Shown here: positions 28,721 to 37,460 of the stretch, one piece after another
How positions within the stretch are numbered: the first letter of the stretch is position 1
How the letters are laid out: the number at the start of each line of letters is the position of its first letter
From: Streptomyces sp. CNQ-509
Lineage (GTDB): Bacteria > Actinomycetota > Actinomycetes > Streptomycetales > Streptomycetaceae
Assembly: GCF_001011035.1 (NCBI RefSeq)
Contig: NZ_CP011492.1
Span: forward strand, 6,193,447-6,257,446
Length of the DNA: 64,000 bases
Direction: 5' to 3'
The notes under the pieces: generated by a model
Seen by the model: only the letters and a program-made list of their open reading frames with translations
Databases searched by the model: none
Told to the model about the DNA's origin: nothing
Program-made: the position numbers and the translations under genes

Positions 28721-28773
28721 ACGAATTCGTGAACTCTCCGGGAATTGACGCCACTTGCCGGGCGTGACAATCT
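28721..28773 (+). promoter_or_regulatory. Promoter and upstream dyad of the patatin-kinase operon
   Basis: TTGACG (28745-28750, 5 of 6 to consensus) is followed by a 17-bp spacer and CAATCT (28768-28773). The inferred start is near 28780 and a strong ribosome site lies at 28783-28790. A perfect 10-bp palindrome, ACGAATTCGT (28721-28730), sits just above the -35 and could be an activator or repressor site. Confidence 0.65.
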
Positions 28774-28798
28774 CGGATGCTCAGGGAGGACATGACTC

Positions 28799-29842
28799 AT
28801 GAGTAGTGCCATGCCGTGGCACGCGGACCATCCTGTGCTGACTGCCTTACGCCGTCGCCGGGAAAAGGGCCATACGCGCGACAAGCCCGTGGACGACCTC
28901 AAGATCGGGCTTGCCGTCGAGGGGGGCGGCATCCGCGGCGTCGTCTCGGCTGCCATGCTCTGCGCCCTTGAGGATTGCGGGCTCAATCAGGCGTTCGACA
29001 CCATTTATTCCGCTTCTTCCGGTGCCATCAACAGCGCCTACTTCCTCAACGGCGAGACCTGGTATCCGCTTTCGATCTACTACGACGACCTCGCCACCCG
29101 GACGTTCGTCGACTTCCGGCGCGTGCTGCGCGGCCGCATCATGGACCTGGACTACGCGTTCGAGGTCGTGGACAACGTCAAGCCCCTCGGGTACGAGGAG
29201 GTCATCGCCTCCCCGACGCGGCTGCACGTCGCCGTCACCCTCGTCGACGACATCCGCACCGAGGCCGTCACCGACTTCACCTCGCGCGCCGACCTGCGGG
29301 CCGCCCTCATCGCCAGCGCCTGGCTCCCGGTCGCGCTGCGCGGCACCGCCGACTTCCGCGGCTCCCGGGCCGTCGACGGCGGCGTCCTCACCCCGCACCC
29401 GTACAAGCTGGCGCTGGCGGACGGCTGCACGCACGTGCTGTCCCTGAGCACCCGTCCCATCCAGCCCCCCGCGCAGAAGCTGTCCGTCTCGCAGCGCTGG
29501 GCCATCCGCCATCTCGACCGCATCCGCGACGGCCTCGGCCGGGGCTACGGCGAGGCCATCGAGCGCTACCGGGACGAGCGCGTCATGCTGCAGCGGCGGA
29601 TGACGGAGCCGGGTGAGGCGCCGTACGTGCTCGACCTCGCGCCCCTGTCGTGGATGCCGCAGGTCAAGCGGCACGAGCTGGATCCGGGACGGATCATCGG
29701 CGGTGCCCGCGGCGGGTACGAGGTGATGTACTGCGCCGTCGAGGGCAAAGACCCGGCGCTGATAAAGAACGGCCGTATTCGTGCCGTACCCCAACTGACC
29801 ATCGTGACGAAGGACGATGCCAACAACCGGCAGCGCGCGTAA
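28799..29842 (+). CDS. Patatin-like phospholipase
   Basis: A 347-residue serine lipid hydrolase of the patatin fold. The oxyanion loop is EGGGIRGVVS (Gly42-44, Arg46). The nucleophile elbow is SASSG with Ser73; the usual first Gly of GxSxG is Ser here. The dyad Asp193 lies in VDGG. These predict acyl-ester hydrolysis of phospholipids at a membrane. The ATG has an excellent AGGGAGGA site 8 nt upstream. No signal peptide or membrane helix is present, so it is cytosolic. The next gene, a membrane-anchored kinase-like protein, starts 26 bp before this stop, so the two are translationally coupled. Codons in the first 300 bp use A/T third positions more than neighbours do. Confidence 0.9.
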   Translation: MSSAMPWHADHPVLTALRRRREKGHTRDKPVDDLKIGLAVEGGGIRGVVSAAMLCALEDCGLNQAFDTIYSASSGAINSAYFLNGETWYPLSIYYDDLATRTFVDFRRVLRGRIMDLDYAFEVVDNVKPLGYEEVIASPTRLHVAVTLVDDIRTEAVTDFTSRADLRAALIASAWLPVALRGTADFRGSRAVDGGVLTPHPYKLALADGCTHVLSLSTRPIQPPAQKLSVSQRWAIRHLDRIRDGLGRGYGEAIERYRDERVMLQRRMTEPGEAPYVLDLAPLSWMPQVKRHELDPGRIIGGARGGYEVMYCAVEGKDPALIKNGRIRAVPQLTIVTKDDANNRQRA

Positions 29843-32198
29843 TCTCCGCGCGATCATCCGCGCCTTATCCACCACGTCGCCCGCACCGGGCGGGGCAGGT
29901 GCCGCGACCCGGGCGGAGAACGAGTTATGCGAGTGGGACCGGGAGGACTGGAGCCGGGTCCTTTTCGGCCTGCCGTTCGAGGCGCACAGCTTTAGCGGCG
30001 AGTTCGAGCAGTCGTGGGAATCGGTCATCGAACAGGTGACACGCTGGCGTACGGAATTCGCCACCCGCCCGGAGTCGTTTCGCACCGAGTTCCGGGCGGT
30101 CGGCGGATATCTCGGCCTGCTCCTCCTCACCCTGGTGTCGCTGGCGCACTCCTACCAGCGCCGCTACGACCAGGGCGAGCGGACGCCGCACGACTGCGCG
30201 GCCCTGTGCGGGCCGGCGGTCGAGGACCCGGCCGTGCGGGACGCGATACGGACGCTGTACGCGCCCGACGTCGCGATTCCGGACGTGGAGGGCAGCGCCG
30301 ACGAGGACGCCGCGACGCTCGACGCGTGGCGCGAAGTCGACATCGGGACGCTGCGGTTCCACCGCCACGGCACGACGTCGTTCATCCTGACCGGCCTCCC
30401 GCTGCGCCAGGCGCACGGCAGGCGCATCCCGTTCGCCCTCAAGTGCATCGTCTACCCGTATCTGAGGGTGCCGACCATCGTCCGGGCCACCCGCGAGTAC
30501 CGCTCCGCCTACGGTGACGTCCGCGCGGGGGAGGAGGCGGCGACCGAGGCGCTGCCGCTGGCCCGCGCGTGGGCGAGCAGCGGGCGCTGGATCCTCATGG
30601 ACTTCGTGCCCGGCGAGACGCTGGCGGAGTATCTGGGCCGGCAGCCGGACAGCACGCGCATCCGGCTCGATCTCCTGCGCGATCTCGGGCCCCGGCTGCT
30701 GGGGGTGCTGGACGAGCTCGACCGGTGCGGCCTGCGCCACGGCGACCTCTCCCCTTCCAACATCATCCTCAGCGGCTCGGGTTCGGGACAGGGCGGCGGT
30801 ACGGGCGCGGGGGGCCGCCGCTTCGTCCTCATCGACCTCGGCGTCAACTACCTCTACTCCCACACCGTCCCGGGCTCCGGGGGACCGGACGCGGCGTTCG
30901 TGGCGCCCGAGGTGCGCAGCGAGACGATGGTCGTCGACCCCCGGCAGGCGGACCTGTACTCCGTCGGGCAGCTCCTCATCGCCATCGGCAGCGAGCACCG
31001 GGAGACGGCCGGATCCGGCGCGCGCGCCGTGACCGTACCCGACGCCTTCTACGCCGAGACGCCGCTGCTGGCGCGGTTCATCGAGGACCTCACCGACCCG
31101 GTCCCGGAGAACCGGCTCCTGCTGTTCCGGCCCGTGCCGGGCGAGCGTCTCTATCCGCAGTTGCTCCACTTCTACGAGGAGGAACTTGCGGCCGTCGAGG
31201 CGACCCGGGCGCAGAGCGCCGGCACCCGGTTCGTCCGGCTGTACACGCCGCTCGCCGGGGCGCCGGGGCAGCAGCTCCAGATGTGGCGGATCCGGCGCAC
31301 CCAGTCGCTCTACCACGACCCGCACCGCGGCATGCACGTGCGCTGGCTGCTCTTCTTCTCCTGGCTGTCGGCCGCGGCCTGGTACGTCGCGGCGAGCATC
31401 GTCATCACGTACTGGCTGCGCGACCTCAACTGGAGCTGGGGCAACAACTACATCACCCTGCTGCAGCGCACCAACAGCGCGGGTGAGGAGGAACTCCCGC
31501 TGCTCGACGCGCTGCGGCTGGACGGCTATACCATCCCCGACCACTCCGCCAACGTGCCGGTGCGGCTGGTCGGCATGAGCTTCCTGCTGGCCGGCGCCCG
31601 GTACTACCAGAACCTCTTCGCCGGTCTCACCCCGCTGGTCGCGGGCCGGGAGCAGGGGCGGCTGAGCCGGCGGGCGGTCCTGGCCGAGGTCGCGATGCGG
31701 CTCTTCACCCTCATCCCCGCCGTGCTGGTGCTGTCCACCACGCTGTTCCACCGCGACTGGTGGCCCATCTGCACCGCCATCGGCATCCTCTCCACCGCGC
31801 TGTGCAACGCCGCCTGCCTGGTGTTCGCCCGCGCCGCCGTCGCCGAAGCCCGCGGCAGGCAACTGGGCACCGTGCCGCAGGGCCGGATCGCCGGTCTCGA
31901 CGCGCTCTACAGCTGGACGCTCACGGCCGGCTTCTACAGCGTGGCCTGCTGGGGCATCGGGCTGTCGATCTACGTCGGTACGGCGAAGGACGTCTACATC
32001 TACGCCGGGTCGGTGGCCGCCATCAACATCGTGATCTTCTACCTCGCCCGGTGCAGCGGCAGCGCCGCCGACGAGGTACGCACCATCCTGACGCGCGCCT
32101 GTCTCGCCTCCGAACGGCTGCGCCACCTGCCGGTCCCGGCAGCGACGGCGGCATCCGCGGTGACGTCGTCCCCGGCGGCGGCACCGGCGGCGCCGTGA
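29817..32198 (+). CDS. Atypical protein kinase-like protein with C-terminal membrane domain
   Basis: A 793-residue protein. An N-terminal helical region (about 35-180) includes one hydrophobic helix (GGYLGLLLLTLVSLAHS, 96-112). A kinase-like domain follows (about 185-460) with Lys209 (FALKCI), catalytic loop LRHGDLSPSN (His308, Asp310, Asn315), metal-binding Asp340 in IDLG (DLG for DFG), APE-like APEV (363-366) and the helix-F Asp379 (ADLYSVGQLL). All catalytic residues are kept. Four to six membrane helices follow (508-534, 584-610, 622-645, 648-675, 696-721, 725-746). The ATG overlaps the end of the patatin gene. Substrate unknown; coupling suggests it acts with or on the phospholipase. Confidence 0.82.
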   Translation: MPTTGSARNLRAIIRALSTTSPAPGGAGAATRAENELCEWDREDWSRVLFGLPFEAHSFSGEFEQSWESVIEQVTRWRTEFATRPESFRTEFRAVGGYLGLLLLTLVSLAHSYQRRYDQGERTPHDCAALCGPAVEDPAVRDAIRTLYAPDVAIPDVEGSADEDAATLDAWREVDIGTLRFHRHGTTSFILTGLPLRQAHGRRIPFALKCIVYPYLRVPTIVRATREYRSAYGDVRAGEEAATEALPLARAWASSGRWILMDFVPGETLAEYLGRQPDSTRIRLDLLRDLGPRLLGVLDELDRCGLRHGDLSPSNIILSGSGSGQGGGTGAGGRRFVLIDLGVNYLYSHTVPGSGGPDAAFVAPEVRSETMVVDPRQADLYSVGQLLIAIGSEHRETAGSGARAVTVPDAFYAETPLLARFIEDLTDPVPENRLLLFRPVPGERLYPQLLHFYEEELAAVEATRAQSAGTRFVRLYTPLAGAPGQQLQMWRIRRTQSLYHDPHRGMHVRWLLFFSWLSAAAWYVAASIVITYWLRDLNWSWGNNYITLLQRTNSAGEEELPLLDALRLDGYTIPDHSANVPVRLVGMSFLLAGARYYQNLFAGLTPLVAGREQGRLSRRAVLAEVAMRLFTLIPAVLVLSTTLFHRDWWPICTAIGILSTALCNAACLVFARAAVAEARGRQLGTVPQGRIAGLDALYSWTLTAGFYSVACWGIGLSIYVGTAKDVYIYAGSVAAINIVIFYLARCSGSAADEVRTILTRACLASERLRHLPVPAATAASAVTSSPAAAPAAP

Positions 32199-32383
32199 CC
32201 GCGGTCCCGGGCACCGTCCGGGGGCCGGGTCGTTCGGATGCCATGCCCCGCCGGACCGTCGTCGCCGCAGGTCGCGCGGGAATCCCGGGGTTCCGCGGGC
32301 GGCGCGACTGAGGTGCGGCCCGCGCCCTGCTGAATGAGGCTGTAATGCACGACCGCCAAGCCTCACGCTGTCAGGGAGACCCC

Positions 32384-33220
32384 ATGCACCCGCGTCTTCG
32401 CCCGATCGCCGTCGCCGTCGCCGTGCTGCTGCCCCCGGCCGTGCTCGGGCACGCGTCGGCGGCGGCGGACGGCGTGGTGGTGGGCGGGCACCCGGTGCGT
32501 ATCGACGACAGCCCCTGGACGGTCGCGCTGACGAGCCGGAAGCTCTTCGGCGACGAGCGGTCGGGGCAGTTCTGCGCGGGTGTGCTGGTGTCCCCGGAGG
32601 TGGTGCTGACGGCCGCGCACTGCCTCGCCGAGGAGACGCTGGGCGAGCACTGGAGCAAGGTCGGCGACCTGGCCGTCGTCGCCGGCCGGGGTGACCTCGC
32701 GGGCACCGGGGGCAAGGAGCTCGCCCTCGACAAGGTCTGGGTGAACCCCGACTACGACGCCTGGACGAACGCCGGCGACCTCGCCGTGCTGCGGCTCAAG
32801 AGCCCGGCCGGGGCCACCACCTTCCTGAAGATGGCGGAGAAGCCGGACGACCCGGCGTACGAGCCGGGCTCGCCCGCGCGGGTCTACGGCTGGGGGGACA
32901 CCGAGGGGAACGCCAGCTACCCGACGACCCTGCACGCCGCGGACGTCGAGGTGCTGCCGGACACGGTCTGCGAGCGGGCGTACCCGGGCAGTTCCGACGG
33001 CCGCTACGTGGCCGAGTCGATGGTCTGCGCGGGGCTGATGCGCGGCGGCCCGGACGCCTGCCAGGGCGACAGCGGCGGCCCGCTGGTCGTGAAGGGCCGG
33101 CTGGTGGGCCTGGTCTCGTGGGGCGAGGGCTGCGGTGAGAGGGGCCGTCCCGGCGTCTATACGCGCATCTCCGCGGCCGTGAAGACCGTCGCGGCGCACA
33201 GGCCCGTCCAGACCCCCTGA
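32384..33220 (+). CDS. Secreted trypsin-like serine protease (S1 family)
   Basis: A 278-residue secreted protease. The signal peptide (about 1-27, PIAVAVAVLLPPAVLGHASAAA) is followed by a very short propeptide and the mature N-terminus VVVGG. The triad is His79 (LTAAHC), Asp132 (GDLAVLRL) and Ser230 (CQGDSGGP). Cys pairs match chymotrypsin-fold enzymes. Asp at CQGDSGG minus 6 (PDAC) fits trypsin-like Lys/Arg specificity. The ATG at 32384 is chosen because it gives a proper signal peptide and has AGGGAGA upstream. It lies 185 bp after the kinase gene with no strong terminator between, so read-through cannot be excluded. Confidence 0.94.
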   Translation: MHPRLRPIAVAVAVLLPPAVLGHASAAADGVVVGGHPVRIDDSPWTVALTSRKLFGDERSGQFCAGVLVSPEVVLTAAHCLAEETLGEHWSKVGDLAVVAGRGDLAGTGGKELALDKVWVNPDYDAWTNAGDLAVLRLKSPAGATTFLKMAEKPDDPAYEPGSPARVYGWGDTEGNASYPTTLHAADVEVLPDTVCERAYPGSSDGRYVAESMVCAGLMRGGPDACQGDSGGPLVVKGRLVGLVSWGEGCGERGRPGVYTRISAAVKTVAAHRPVQTP

Positions 33221-33242
33221 GGACCGCAGACGCCCCTCAGGG
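33215..33242 (+). terminator. Hairpin overlapping the protease stop codon
   Basis: Arms CCCTGAGG (containing the TGA stop) and CCTCAGGG pair perfectly over a 12-nt loop. An alternative CGCAGA/TCTGCG pairing overlaps it. A likely terminator for the convergent pair. Confidence 0.55.
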
Positions 33243-33407
33243 CTCTTCTGCGCGGTGGTCGCCCCCGCTTCGCCTGCGCATCGCGCCGTCCGCCGCCGTA
33301 CGGGCCCCTACCGCCCCGGAAACCGACGAGGCGGCCACCCCCAGTGGGAATGACCGCCCAGGTCCGGCCCAGGGCCGCACGAGGCTCGTCGGGCTGACGT
33401 CGGCGCG

Positions 33408-33638
33408 TCAGCGTTCGTCGGCGGATGCCGACGCGGGAGTGGTCTGGAGCCGCTCCGTCTCGTCCTGTATCTCGGCAGCGATCTTCTTGAGCTCCGGCTC
33501 GAACTTACGGCCATGGTGCGCACAGAAGAGCAGGTCGCCGCCGCTCGTCAGGACAACACGCAGGTAAGCCTGGGCGCCACAGCGGTCGCACCGGTCGGCG
33601 GCCGTCAGCGGGCTTGCGGGAGTCAGAACAGTAGTCAC
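33408..33638 (-). CDS. Small zinc-ribbon-like protein (DUF7455 type)
   Basis: A 76-residue actinobacterial protein. Possible metal ligands are Cys17 and Cys20 (RCDRCGAQAYLRV) and the FCAHHGRKF segment (Cys39, His41, His42), forming a compact ribbon. A charged helix follows (PELKKIAAEIQDETERLQ). The GTG start has GAAGAGG 4-10 nt upstream on the minus strand. Proteins of this kind are common next to topoisomerase or sigma-factor genes in actinomycetes but have no proven role; a nucleic-acid or RNA polymerase contact is only a guess. It is divergent from parE. Confidence 0.85.
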   Translation of the reverse strand: MTTVLTPASPLTAADRCDRCGAQAYLRVVLTSGGDLLFCAHHGRKFEPELKKIAAEIQDETERLQTTPASASADER

Positions 33639-34070
33639 GTCGCCTCTTCTCTAGCTCGACGAGCTGTCGTACCAGGGTCAACATCCAACCAGGCCGAAAA
33701 CGTTCCCGCTCGTGGGTCGCGATCGGGAAAGCGTTCCTGACCAGGCCCGATGTCGCCAGGTGGCGGCGGATGAGCCGTAGTGCTTGTCGTGCCTGTGCCG
33801 TAATGAGCGTCTTTGGGCCTTTTTGACCTCCCCGGCTGGGTCGCCGGTTGTTCATGAGGACGTGCCCGGAGCCTAAATGGTTCATGCGCGTAAGGGAACG
33901 TGATAAACGAATCACCCCTCCGAGGGATCGAACATGTACTCGAAGCGGGACTAGTATCGAGTCACATGCGGGTGGCTGCGTACCGGCTCTATAGAGCCTC
34001 GGTACCCTCTGACCGGCAGATGAGGCCCGCCACCGCCACCCGGGCCCGAATTCAGCGAGGAGCGAACTGA
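33639..34070 (+). promoter_or_regulatory. Upstream region of parE with a 5'-leader hairpin
   Basis: The 432 bp between the divergent small gene and parE are less GC-rich than average. A -10-like TAGTAT (33952-33957) with a weak TCGAAC -35 at 18 bp could drive parE. About 20 nt after the inferred start lies a hairpin at 33980-34005: the perfect palindrome GGCTCTATAGAGCC flanked by GTACC/GGTAC arms with a 2-nt bulge. A good ribosome site (GAGGAGC) precedes parE. I see no gene here. Confidence 0.5.
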
Positions 34071-36185
34071 GTGACCGCCGACACGTCCGTGCCGTCCGTG
34101 CTGGCCGCCGCCGAGCGCGACGGCTCCAACTACACCGCGCGGCACCTGCTCGTTCTGGAGGGTCTGGAGGCAGTCCGCAAGCGGCCCGGCATGTACATCG
34201 GCTCCACCGACAGCCGCGGCCTCATGCACTGCCTGTGGGAGATCATCGACAACTCCGTCGACGAGGCCCTGGGGGGGTACTGCCGGAACATCGACGTGCT
34301 GCTCGCCGCCGACGGCTCCGTGCAGGTCGACGACGACGGCCGCGGCATCCCCGTCGACGTCGAGCCGAAGACCGGGCTCTCCGGCGTCGAGGTGGTCATG
34401 ACCAAGCTGCACGCCGGCGGCAAGTTCGGCGGCGGCGCGTACGCGGCCTCCGGCGGCCTGCACGGCGTCGGCGCCTCCGTGGTCAACGCGCTGTCCGCCC
34501 GGCTCGACGTCGAGGTCGACCTGTCGAGCAGGACGCACTCGATGAGCTTCCGCCGCGGCGTCCCCGGCCGGTTCTCCGGCAAGGGCGCCGACGCCGCCTT
34601 CGAGCCCGCCAGCGGCATGACCAAGGGCAAGAAGATCCCCAAGACGCGGACCGGCACCCGCATCCGCTTCTGGCCGGACCGGCAGATCTTCCTCAAGGAC
34701 GCCGCGCTCTCGCTCGACGACCTGCACGCGCGCGCCCGGCAGACCGCCTTCCTCGTGCCCGGCCTCACGCTCACCGTGCGCGACGAGCGCTCCGCCGACA
34801 AGGCGGACCACACCGCGGAGACCTTCCGCTACGACGGCGGGATCAGCGAGTTCTGCGAGTTCCTCGCCCCCGACCGTCCCGTCTGCGACGTGCTGCGCCT
34901 CTCCGGGCAGGGGACCTTCAAGGAGACCGTCCCGGTGCTCGACGACCGCGGGCACATGACGCCCACCGAGGTCGCCCGCGACCTCGGCGTCGACATCGCG
35001 CTGCGCTGGGGCACCGGGTACGACACCACGATCCGGTCGTTCGTCAACATCATCGCCACCCCCAAGGGCGGCACCCACGTCACCGGCTTCGAGCGCTCCC
35101 TGACCCGTACGGTCAACGACGCGCTGCGGAGCCTGAAGCTGCTGCGCGTCGCCGAGGACGACATCGTCAAGGACGACGCGCTGGAGGGCCTCACCGCCGT
35201 GGTCACCGTCCGGCTCGCCGAGCCGCAGTTCGAGGGCCAGACCAAGGAGGTGCTGGGCACCTCGGCGGCCTCCCGGATCGTCGCCCAGGTCGTCACCAAG
35301 GAGCTGAAGGCGTTCCTCACCTCCACCAAGCGGGACGCCAAGCAGCAGGCGCGCGCCGTGCTGGAGAAGGCCGTGGCCGCGGCCCGTACCCGTATCGCCG
35401 CCCGGCAGCACAAGGAGGCGCAGCGCCGCAAGACGGCGCTGGAGTCCTCCTCCCTGCCCGCCAAGCTCGCGGACTGCCGCAGCGACGACGTGGAGCGCTC
35501 CGAGCTGTTCATCGTCGAGGGCGACTCCGCGCTGGGCACGGCCAAGCTCGCGCGCAACTCGGAGTTCCAGGCCCTGCTGCCGATCCGCGGCAAGATCCTC
35601 AACGTCCAGAAGGCGTCCGTCGCGGACATGCTGAAGAACGCCGAGTGCAGCGCGATCATCCAGGTGATAGGAGCCGGCTCGGGGCGGACGTTCGACATCG
35701 ACCAGGCGCGCTACGGCAAGGTGATCTTCCTCGCCGACGCCGACGTCGACGGCGCGCACATCCGCACCCTGCTGCTCACCCTCTTCCAGCGCTACATGCG
35801 CCCGATGGTCGAGGAGGGCCGGGTCTTCTCCGCGGTGCCGCCGCTGCACCGCATCGAGCTGGTCCAGCCCAAGAGGGGCCAGGACAAGTACATCTACACG
35901 TACTCGGACTCCGAGCTGCGCGAGACCCTGCTCGACCTCCAGCGCAAGGGCACGCGCTTCAAGGACTCCATCCAGCGTTACAAGGGCCTCGGCGAGATGG
36001 ACGCCGACCAGCTCGCGGAGACCACGATGGACCCGCGGTACCGCACGCTCCGGCGGATCAACATCAGCGACCTGGACGCCGCCGAGCAGGTGTTCAACCT
36101 GCTGATGGGGAACGAGGTCGCCCCCCGCAAGGAGTTCATCACCAACTCGGCGGCCACCCTGGACCGTTCGCGGATCGACACCTGA
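34071..36185 (+). CDS. parE: DNA topoisomerase IV subunit B (second GyrB-type subunit)
   Basis: The ATPase subunit of a type IIA topoisomerase acting with ParC in decatenation. The GHKL ATPase shows EIIDNSVDEALGG, VDDDGRGIPVD and GGLHGVGASVVNALS. The transducer contains LPIRGKILNVQ. The TOPRIM domain has EGDSALGTAK and DADVDGAH metal-binding residues. The C-terminus, RYKGLGEMDADQLAETTMDP...NLLMGNEV, is canonical. At 704 residues it matches the streptomycete second GyrB-like protein. The GTG start has GCGAGGAGC upstream. The matching parC lies about 14 kb downstream on the opposite strand. Confidence 0.95.
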   Translation: MTADTSVPSVLAAAERDGSNYTARHLLVLEGLEAVRKRPGMYIGSTDSRGLMHCLWEIIDNSVDEALGGYCRNIDVLLAADGSVQVDDDGRGIPVDVEPKTGLSGVEVVMTKLHAGGKFGGGAYAASGGLHGVGASVVNALSARLDVEVDLSSRTHSMSFRRGVPGRFSGKGADAAFEPASGMTKGKKIPKTRTGTRIRFWPDRQIFLKDAALSLDDLHARARQTAFLVPGLTLTVRDERSADKADHTAETFRYDGGISEFCEFLAPDRPVCDVLRLSGQGTFKETVPVLDDRGHMTPTEVARDLGVDIALRWGTGYDTTIRSFVNIIATPKGGTHVTGFERSLTRTVNDALRSLKLLRVAEDDIVKDDALEGLTAVVTVRLAEPQFEGQTKEVLGTSAASRIVAQVVTKELKAFLTSTKRDAKQQARAVLEKAVAAARTRIAARQHKEAQRRKTALESSSLPAKLADCRSDDVERSELFIVEGDSALGTAKLARNSEFQALLPIRGKILNVQKASVADMLKNAECSAIIQVIGAGSGRTFDIDQARYGKVIFLADADVDGAHIRTLLLTLFQRYMRPMVEEGRVFSAVPPLHRIELVQPKRGQDKYIYTYSDSELRETLLDLQRKGTRFKDSIQRYKGLGEMDADQLAETTMDPRYRTLRRINISDLDAAEQVFNLLMGNEVAPRKEFITNSAATLDRSRIDT

Positions 36186-36186
36186 G

Positions 36187-36213
36187 CCCCGGACCGGCGG
36201 GAGCCGGCCGGGG
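36187..36213. terminator. Hairpin between convergent parE and the GH99 gene
   Basis: The stem CCCCGG-A-CCGGC / GCCGG-CCGGGG (11 bp, one bulged A) has a 4-nt loop. It starts 2 nt after the parE stop. Confidence 0.65.
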
Positions 36214-36235
36214 CCCAGGCCCCCGCAGGGCCGCC

Positions 36236-37324
36236 TCAGCCCCGGCCGGACGCCGCCTCGAACTCGGTGACCCAGTGCCGGGTCCGGTCCAGGTACGCGG
36301 TCTCCGCCGCCGCGCCCGTCCGCCCGTAGGCGCCGTCATACGTGCCGTAGACCGGCCGGGGCGGCGCCGCCGCGGCCGGCTCCAGCTGGCTGCCCTCGTG
36401 CCACTCGTTGAAGGACGTGAGCGTCACCCAGTCCGCGGGACCGCCCTTCGCCGGGTCCAGCACATAGCCCCAACTGCGGTCGTACACCGCACCGTCCGCG
36501 CGGTCCACGGTCGGCGAGGTGTTGCCCGGCACGGCGCGGTCGTCGAGGTAGCCGGGGCCGATGGACGGCGCCCACACGTACCCGTTCCGCCGGCACCAGG
36601 CGGCGACGCCGCCCCAGTCCGGGTCGTTCGCGCCCGCGATGGCGTCGTACGTGTAGATGCCGCCGAAGTGCGTGACACGGGAGACGTCCGTGGTCTGCGC
36701 CATCACCAGCGCGCTGTCGCGGATCGCCGCGATCGGCGCCCAGTCGGTGGCGTTCAGGCTGTTGAAGACGTAGTACGCGCAGCGCCCGCCCCGGTCCGCC
36801 GCCCGGTGGTAGGCGGGGTGGGAGCCGTAGTTCTCCTCCAGGTACGCCACGTCGTCGACGACGGACGCCGCGGTCCGTCCCGCGTAGGGCTCGATGTGCC
36901 AGGCGATCTGCAGCCCCTCGGCCGCCGCCGCGTCCAGCACCCCGGCCGCGAGCCGGTCCTCGTAGCCGCCGCGGCCCCACCAGCTGTACGCCAGCACGCC
37001 GATGCCGGCCTGCCGCGCCCACGCCATGTGCTGCGCGACGGCGCCGTCGTAGTCGCCGGAGTCGTACGCGCCGAGGGCGGGGTAGAAGTCGGCGCCGATG
37101 TCGTCGGGCGGGGTGTGCCCGCCCTGCTGCCAGTGCACCCACGAGCCGTGGTGGTCGGGGTTTCCGTACCAGGAGTAGTAGAAGGCGTGCACGTACGGGG
37201 ACGGCTCGGCGGCGCCGGCCGCGCGGGTCCCCGCGCCGGGGGCCGCGGCGGCGGACGGCAGGCCGCCCGCGGCGGCGAGGCCGGCGCCCGCGGCGCCGGC
37301 GAGGAAGGCTCTTCGGGTGGTCAC
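36236..37324 (-). CDS. Secreted GH99-like glycoside hydrolase
   Basis: A 362-residue exported enzyme. The N-terminus TTRRAFLAGAAGAGLAAAGG is a twin-arginine signal, so it is exported folded. The GH99 pattern (endo-alpha-1,2-mannosidase/mannanase family) is seen in YVHAFYYSWYGNP, WHIEPYAGR (Glu145) and FNEWHEGSQLEP (Glu307, Glu310). The last two Glu fit the catalytic pair of the family. It uses alpha-mannosides in known members, yet here it ends an alpha-glucoside cluster. The GTG start follows the gene for a small secreted protein by 136 bp. Cotranscription is possible but not shown. Confidence 0.88.
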   Translation of the reverse strand: MTTRRAFLAGAAGAGLAAAGGLPSAAAAPGAGTRAAGAAEPSPYVHAFYYSWYGNPDHHGSWVHWQQGGHTPPDDIGADFYPALGAYDSGDYDGAVAQHMAWARQAGIGVLAYSWWGRGGYEDRLAAGVLDAAAAEGLQIAWHIEPYAGRTAASVVDDVAYLEENYGSHPAYHRAADRGGRCAYYVFNSLNATDWAPIAAIRDSALVMAQTTDVSRVTHFGGIYTYDAIAGANDPDWGGVAAWCRRNGYVWAPSIGPGYLDDRAVPGNTSPTVDRADGAVYDRSWGYVLDPAKGGPADWVTLTSFNEWHEGSQLEPAAAAPPRPVYGTYDGAYGRTGAAAETAYLDRTRHWVTEFEAASGRG

Positions 37325-37460
37325 GGTGGTGCTCCTCTCATGGGGGGCGGGCTCCCGGCCCGTGGGGGTGAACCGGGAGCCCGGACGAGTAGACCGCTGT
37401 GCCGTGGTGAGATGTGCCGTGGTGCGCCGTGCGGGAGCGCCGTGCCGTAGGGGAGCGGGG

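Noticed and set aside
29925..32366. Very long minus-strand frame opposite the kinase gene
   Set aside because: It has no recognisable fold. The plus-strand frame has intact kinase motifs and membrane helices, which random frames would not.
33505..33915. Minus-strand frame overlapping the DUF7455 gene and its upstream region
   Set aside because: It overlaps the better-supported small gene in another frame and lacks codon bias or motifs.
33920..33940. A second LexA-like site (CGAAC-N4-ACTCG) upstream of parE
   Set aside because: Only one half-site fits. The second half departs from GTTYG, so it is below what I would call an SOS box.
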